From the NCBI GenBank assembly GCA_000431835.1, contig HF987967.1:47016-56183 (forward strand): a stretch of DNA of 9,168 nt. The letters run 5' to 3'. Source of the DNA: Succinatimonas sp. CAG:777. Its GTDB lineage: Bacteria; Pseudomonadota; Gammaproteobacteria; Enterobacterales; Succinivibrionaceae. Shown piece after piece: positions 4,960 through 9,168 of the stretch. Within the stretch, counting starts at the first letter, position 1. Every line of letters begins with the position of its first letter. The position numbers and the translations under genes were made by a program. A model generated the notes under the pieces. It worked only from the letters and a program-made list of their open reading frames with translations, did not search any database and was not told the origin of the DNA.

Positions 4960-7635
4960 TTAAATAAATCTACCGTGACAGACCTTGAACTTCTTGCCAG
5001 AACCGCATGGACATGGATCATTGCGTCCGATGTGCATTCCTGCGTATTTCTTGGCTTCTTCACGCATTTTCATTTCTTCATTACGCTCTTCAATAGCCTT
5101 CTGCTCAGCTGCAGCCTCTTCAGGTGACTTGAGTCTTACCTGAATTCTGCAGAGAATTGAAACTACCTGATCCTTCAAGTTATCAAGCATCTTTGAGAAC
5201 AGATTGAATGACTGGATCTTGTACTCATTCTTTGGATTCTTCTGGGCATATCCCTGAAGACCAATACCCTGACGCATATAGTCCATTGCTGCAAGATGCT
5301 CCTTCCACAGAGTGTCGATGCACTGGAGCATTACCTGTTTTTCAAGCTGCTTCTGATTCTCAGGTCCGATAACATCACACTTCTTCTGATACATCTCATG
5401 ACCTAAAGCAATGATCTTCTCGCGAATATCATTTTCAACAAGCTTGTCATTTTCCTTCATCCACTGCACTACAGGGGCATCCAGGTTGTATACAGCGGCA
5501 AGGCGCTTCTGTAAGCCTTCAAGATCCCACTGCTCTGGTAATGAATTTGGCTGAATGTAATCAGAAATCACATTATCCAGCACATCCTCAAAGATAGTGT
5601 GAATAGTCTCTGAGATATCCTTACCCTCTAAAAGTGCATTACGCTCCTCATAAATAACTTTACGCTGCTCATTTGCAACATCATCGTACTCAAGCAGGTT
5701 CTTACGGATATCAAAGTTGCGGGTTTCAACCTTACGCTGAGCTGACTCAATAGCTCTGGTGATGAACTTGTGCTCTAAAGGCTGACCGTCGTCCATACCC
5801 ATCTTTTTCATGAAATTCTTCAGCTTCTCTGAGCCGAACAGTTTCATCAGGTTATCATCCATTGACAGATAGAAACGTGATGAACCAGGATCACCCTGAC
5901 GGCCGGCACGACCGCGGAGCTGATTATCAATACGGCGTGACTCATGACGTTCAGAACCAATGATATGTAGACCACCGGCCTTTAATACGTCATCATGGCG
6001 TTTCTGCCAGTCTTCCTTAACTTTGGCAATCTGTTCAGGAGTAGGGTTTTCACCAAGCTCATCAATATCAGCCTTCAGATTACCACCTAAAATAATATCA
6101 GTACCACGACCTGCCATATTGGTTGCGATAGTTACAGTACCTGGACGACCTGCCTGAGCTACAATGTAGGCTTCCTTTTCATGGAACTTGGCGTTCAAAA
6201 CCTGATGTTTAATGCCTAACTTGTCCAGAAGATGTGACAGTTTCTCAGAATTCTCAATTGAGATGGTACCGACTAAAACAGGTCTTCCCTTGGCAATAGT
6301 CTCTTTAATATCATTAACAATTGCCTTGTACTTGTCATCTTCAGTCAGATAGATAAGATCTGGCATGTCGTTACGGATCATAGGTCTGTTGGTTGGCAGC
6401 ACAACTGTCTGCAAGCCATAGATCTGCTGAAATTCGTAAGCTTCAGTATCAGCAGTACCGGTCATACCGGCAAGTTTCTTGTACATACGGAAGTAGTTCT
6501 GGAAAGTAATTGAAGCCAGAGTCTGATTTTCAGAGTGGATCTCAACTCCTTCCTTTGCCTCAATCGCCTGATGCAGACCTTCAGACCAGCGACGGCCAAG
6601 CATCTTGCGACCTGTATGCTCATCGATGATTAAAACTTCACCGTCTTCAACAACATAATCCACATCTCTCTTGAACAGAGTATGGGCTCTTAGGGCTGCC
6701 ATAACGTGGTGCAACAGTGTAATGTGCTCTGAAGAGAAAAGCTTGTCTCCCTCTTTGAGAAGTCCTGCCTTAACTAAAGAGTTCTCAATCTTAATCTGTC
6801 CACGCTCAGTCAGGTAAGCCTGTTTAATCTTAAGATCCAGTGTATAGTCACCTTCGCCTGTATAGGTTTCGGTATCCTCTTTTTCCTGGAAGATTAAGCC
6901 TGGGATTAACTTATCTACAGCTTGATACAGTTTTGAACTGTTCTCTGCTGCACCAGAAATAATTAAAGGAGTTCTAGCCTCATCAATTAAAACGGAATCA
7001 ACCTCATCAACTAGAGCGTAGTTCAGTTCTCTTTGAACTTTTTGCTCTAATGAGTAAGCCATGTTGTCACGTAAGTAATCAAAACCGAACTCATTATTAG
7101 TACCGTAGGTAACATCACAAGCGTAAGCTGCTCTCTTTTCCTCTGGATTCATGCCAGGGATATTTACCCCTACGGTCATACCTAATAAGGTATAGAAAGG
7201 TCTTGACCAATCACTATCACGACGTGCTAAGTAATCGTTAACTGTAACAACGTGAACACCTTTGCCTGATAATGCATTTAAATAGCAAGGTAATAAAGCA
7301 GTTAGGGTTTTACCTTCACCTGTTTTCATTTCAGCAATACGGTTTGCATTTAAAACAATACCACCCATGAGCTGAACATCAAAAGGACGAAGTCCTAATG
7401 ATCTTTTTGCAGCTTCTCTTGCTACTGCAAATACTTCAGGTAAAAGAGCTTCTAAAGTTTCGCCATTAACTACACGCTGTTTAAACTGCTCAGTAAGACC
7501 TTTAAAATCTTCATCTTTTAATGACTGATACTTACTCTCAAGGGCATTTATGCCTTTGACGATCTTTGATAACTTACGAACAGTTCTCTGATTACTACTA
7601 CCAATGATTTTGGTAACAATGGTTGTGACAAACAT
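4960..7635 (-). CDS. secA: preprotein translocase ATPase SecA
   Basis: SecA is the motor that pushes unfolded preproteins through the SecYEG channel, acting at the inner face of the cytoplasmic membrane. The 891-residue protein aligns with E. coli SecA (901) from end to end. Walker A is M103-KTGEGKT, Walker B is DEVD at 210-213, and the second helicase domain has TNMAGRGTDI and the QLRGRAGRQGDPGSSRF stretch. The C-terminal zinc finger has C875, C877, C886 and H887, which also bind SecB. The C-terminal linker is short and rich in E and K. A TTG at 7713 would add 26 residues, but that stretch contains the -10 TATAAT; the ATG at 7635 matches E. coli, although its ribosome binding site is weak. 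No secM-like gene precedes it. The first 203 codons use no CTG for leucine, unlike the rest of the gene. Confidence 0.98.
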   Translation of the reverse strand: MFVTTIVTKIIGSSNQRTVRKLSKIVKGINALESKYQSLKDEDFKGLTEQFKQRVVNGETLEALLPEVFAVAREAAKRSLGLRPFDVQLMGGIVLNANRIAEMKTGEGKTLTALLPCYLNALSGKGVHVVTVNDYLARRDSDWSRPFYTLLGMTVGVNIPGMNPEEKRAAYACDVTYGTNNEFGFDYLRDNMAYSLEQKVQRELNYALVDEVDSVLIDEARTPLIISGAAENSSKLYQAVDKLIPGLIFQEKEDTETYTGEGDYTLDLKIKQAYLTERGQIKIENSLVKAGLLKEGDKLFSSEHITLLHHVMAALRAHTLFKRDVDYVVEDGEVLIIDEHTGRKMLGRRWSEGLHQAIEAKEGVEIHSENQTLASITFQNYFRMYKKLAGMTGTADTEAYEFQQIYGLQTVVLPTNRPMIRNDMPDLIYLTEDDKYKAIVNDIKETIAKGRPVLVGTISIENSEKLSHLLDKLGIKHQVLNAKFHEKEAYIVAQAGRPGTVTIATNMAGRGTDIILGGNLKADIDELGENPTPEQIAKVKEDWQKRHDDVLKAGGLHIIGSERHESRRIDNQLRGRAGRQGDPGSSRFYLSMDDNLMKLFGSEKLKNFMKKMGMDDGQPLEHKFITRAIESAQRKVETRNFDIRKNLLEYDDVANEQRKVIYEERNALLEGKDISETIHTIFEDVLDNVISDYIQPNSLPEQWDLEGLQKRLAAVYNLDAPVVQWMKENDKLVENDIREKIIALGHEMYQKKCDVIGPENQKQLEKQVMLQCIDTLWKEHLAAMDYMRQGIGLQGYAQKNPKNEYKIQSFNLFSKMLDNLKDQVVSILCRIQVRLKSPEEAAAEQKAIEERNEEMKMREEAKKYAGMHIGRNDPCPCGSGKKFKVCHGRFI

Positions 7636-7689
7636 TTTTTTATTTCTTAATAATTGATCAATTAAATTTATATGGTTAACAATACTGTA

Positions 7690-7695
7690 ATTATA
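7690..7695 (-). promoter_or_regulatory. -10 element of secA
   Basis: A perfect TATAAT lies on the minus strand 54 bases upstream of the chosen ATG; no good -35 is seen at 16-18 bases (nearest TTATTT or ATTATT). It supports the 7635 start, because the upstream TTG would then lie outside the mRNA. The predicted leader is about 50 bases and holds no open frame of useful size. Confidence 0.5.
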
Positions 7696-7791
7696 CCTTA
7701 TGAGGAATAACAAATAATGAACTTATTTATGTATATGCGGACTGTATTCAGAAAATTCAAGTAAAAAGCAAAGAGAGGGCTCAAAAAAGGC

Positions 7792-7822
7792 AAAAAAAAA
7801 GAACAGCTTTAAGCTATTCTTC
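7792..7822 (-). terminator. terminator of tRNA-Gly
   Basis: On the minus strand AAGAATAGC pairs with GCTGTTCTT around TTAAA (one T-G pair), then a run of nine T follows. It begins about 9 bases after the encoded CCA of tRNA-Gly and separates it from secA. Confidence 0.9.
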
Positions 7823-7830
7823 TCTTCATT

Positions 7831-7906
7831 TGGAGCGGGAAACGAGGTTCGAACTCGCGACCCTAACCATGGCAAGGTTATGCTCTACCAACTGAGCTAT
7901 TCCCGC
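7831..7906 (-). tRNA. tRNA-Gly (GCC)
   Basis: The 76-nt gene includes an encoded CCA. Acceptor arms GCGGGAA and TTCCCGC pair, the D-arm reads AGCTCAGTTGGTAGAGC, the anticodon loop TTGCCAT gives anticodon GCC, and the T-loop is TTCGAAC. It is close to E. coli tRNA-Gly(GCC), with a more AT-rich anticodon stem. Its own promoter and terminator make it a single-gene unit. Confidence 0.98.
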
Positions 7907-7920
7907 ATCCGATGTGTGAC

Positions 7921-7948
7921 ATTATAGATTATTTTTTCTATTCGTCAA
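7921..7948 (-). promoter_or_regulatory. promoter of tRNA-Gly
   Basis: On the minus strand TTGACG (7948-7943) and a perfect TATAAT (7926-7921) are 16 bases apart. The start would be about 6-8 bases upstream of the mature tRNA 5' end. Confidence 0.85.
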
Positions 7949-8450
7949 GTTTTTTTTGATCTTTTTTTAAGAATGAAGTTAATCAATTTCTAAAAAATTC
8001 TCTAAAGGCATATAAATCGCCTTTGACTGTTAAAAATACAAAATCTCGTTTAAAAGTATTAGAACATTGAAATGACATTTATATCAATATTCATTCTAAA
8101 ACACTAGGTTATTTGCACAAAGTACGTTTTAATCCTATGTTAAAAGATAAAAATCTGTAATATATTCCCATAATTTTAAAGATACATCATTCATAGAATT
8201 TAATATTTTTATAAAATTCAAAATATTAGTAATTTTTATCGTTAACAAAATTTGTACAAAATTATTTTCAATTTTTGCAACGACATCGTCATAATTTGAA
8301 TTTTTTATAAGACAATTGTAAAAACAATCTACAATCATCTTGGTAAGATAAAAAATATTAGAACAAAATCAGTCAATTTCTACAAACAGTAATCAAATAT
8401 AAATACTAATAAATTAAGATGTTCTTGATACAACAAACGAGGGGATCTGT
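7949..8450. other. very AT-rich intergenic region, about 500 bases
   Basis: This lies between the divergent tRNA-Gly promoter and the second chemoreceptor. It is markedly richer in A and T than the rest of the window. It contains a short AAAGGC/GCCTTT hairpin at 8004-8024 and several TATAAA/TAATAA-like boxes near 8397-8415 that could serve the chemoreceptor gene. A 67-codon minus-strand frame (8135-8338) is low-complexity I/N/L/K sequence without a ribosome binding site and is not called. I see no RNA gene or repeat array. The hairpin found upstream of the first chemoreceptor is not repeated here. Confidence 0.6.
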
Positions 8451-9168
8451 ATGTCTTTTCTTAACAACCTATCATTCAGGATAAAGATCATCAGCAGTTT
8501 TTCTGTGTGATCTTTTTAACCGTCATTCTTGCTACCACTTCATCCTTAACCATTTCCTCTGCTAGAACCGCTACTATTGATAAGATTGACGCTTTAAACG
8601 TTAGATATGAGAGAACAAGACGAGCTCTTGATTCCTTCTACAACATGAACTTTTTAGCTAAAGATTTAGTATCACAAGCAGGAAATACTCAAGACCTAAT
8701 TTCTAAACCAGCAACTCTCATAGACAAGATGCAAGCTTGTGCTGATGCCTTGCAGATGAAAAGATTCCCTAAAGAAATCGGAGCCATAAAAGAAAGTACT
8801 AAAGCATACTTGGCAACCTTTAGAAATGACTTTATCCCCCTTATACAAAAGGGCAACTATGATAAAGCTGAAAAAATCTTTATAAATTCTTTAAATCAAG
8901 ATGTTATGGTTATTTGTAACAACATGGTTACAGTGAACGGTAATCAATTAAGAGAAACTCAAAATGCAATGGCATCTATTAAGAGTTCAGGCACGTACAT
9001 TACTATCATCAGCTGCACTGTATTTGAGGTCTTAATTGCTATCTTCTTGACATATCTGATAGCAAACAACTTATCAGCTCATATTAAGTCTATTTCTAAG
9101 CTTGCATTAGAGTTGGCTAAAGGAGATATGACAAGAAAGCTTAATACCAACAGAAAAGATGAGTTCAG
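8451..9168 (+). pseudogene. second methyl-accepting chemotaxis protein, early frameshift, cut by window end
   Basis: An ATG with a strong GAGGGG ribosome binding site starts MSFLNNLSFRIKIISSFSV and stops at TGA 8508-8510, inside the first membrane helix. From about 8510 the other frame continues without a stop to the window edge. It matches the first chemoreceptor throughout: end of membrane helix 1, the four-helix ligand domain (NVRYERTRRALDSFYN, NGNQLRE), membrane helix 2 (GTYITIISCT onward) and the start of HAMP (LAKGDM). The offset equals one missing base. Adding one T to the T5 run at 8498-8502, or one T within GTGTG just after it, restores a full-length receptor. It could be a pseudogene, a phase-variable gene or a sequencing error. 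Leucine codons here are mostly TTA and CTT, more AT-rich than in the first receptor. Ligand is unknown. Confidence 0.85.

Noticed and set aside
7636..7791. SecM-like arrest peptide or other leader gene before secA
   Set aside because: The leader after the -10 element is about 50 bases long and has no start codon with a meaningful frame.
8135..8338. 67-codon minus-strand frame in the AT-rich gap
   Set aside because: Residues are mostly I, N, L and K as expected from AT-rich DNA; there is no ribosome binding site, domain or promoter.

Overview
The window is AT-rich bacterial chromosome carrying housekeeping and chemotaxis genes. SecA matches the E. coli type along its whole length, including the C-terminal zinc-binding tail. 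tRNA-Phe and tRNA-Gly are close to the E. coli sequences, and the phosphatase resembles E. coli YqaB. Together these point to a gammaproteobacterium. The AT-rich DNA and repeated 4HB-type chemoreceptors would suit a Succinivibrionaceae-like host, but that placement is inference. I see no phage, transposon, integrase or CRISPR array.

Layout, left to right: the N-terminal 52 codons of a flavoprotein disulfide-oxidoreductase-like gene (minus, cut by the window edge); a divergent HAD phosphatase of the YqaB type (plus); a shared two-way terminator; an unusual Hfq with an N-terminal basic extension (minus); about 500 bases with little coding; a small HipB-like helix-turn-helix regulator with paired operator-like palindromes (minus); a divergent control region containing a large hairpin; a chemoreceptor gene (plus) cut short by an in-frame TAG; a terminator; tRNA-Phe (minus); the secA terminator and secA (minus); tRNA-Gly (minus); about 500 bases of very AT-rich DNA; and the first 718 bases of a second chemoreceptor gene (plus) with an early frameshift.

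The two chemoreceptor genes are paralogues with the same ligand-domain plan. They flank a tRNA-secA-tRNA block, and each carries one disabling lesion. SecA drives preprotein export. It has its own -10 element and terminator, so it is probably a single-gene unit. No SecM-like arrest gene precedes it. The regulator, Hfq and phosphatase genes show no obvious functional link.

Points most worth a second look: the amber codon and the frameshift in the two receptors; loss of both redox cysteines in the oxidoreductase-like protein; Hfq with altered rim and proximal-site residues; a 63-nt hairpin in the probable leader of the first receptor; and a sharp change of codon use inside secA. I found no clearly new multi-gene system.
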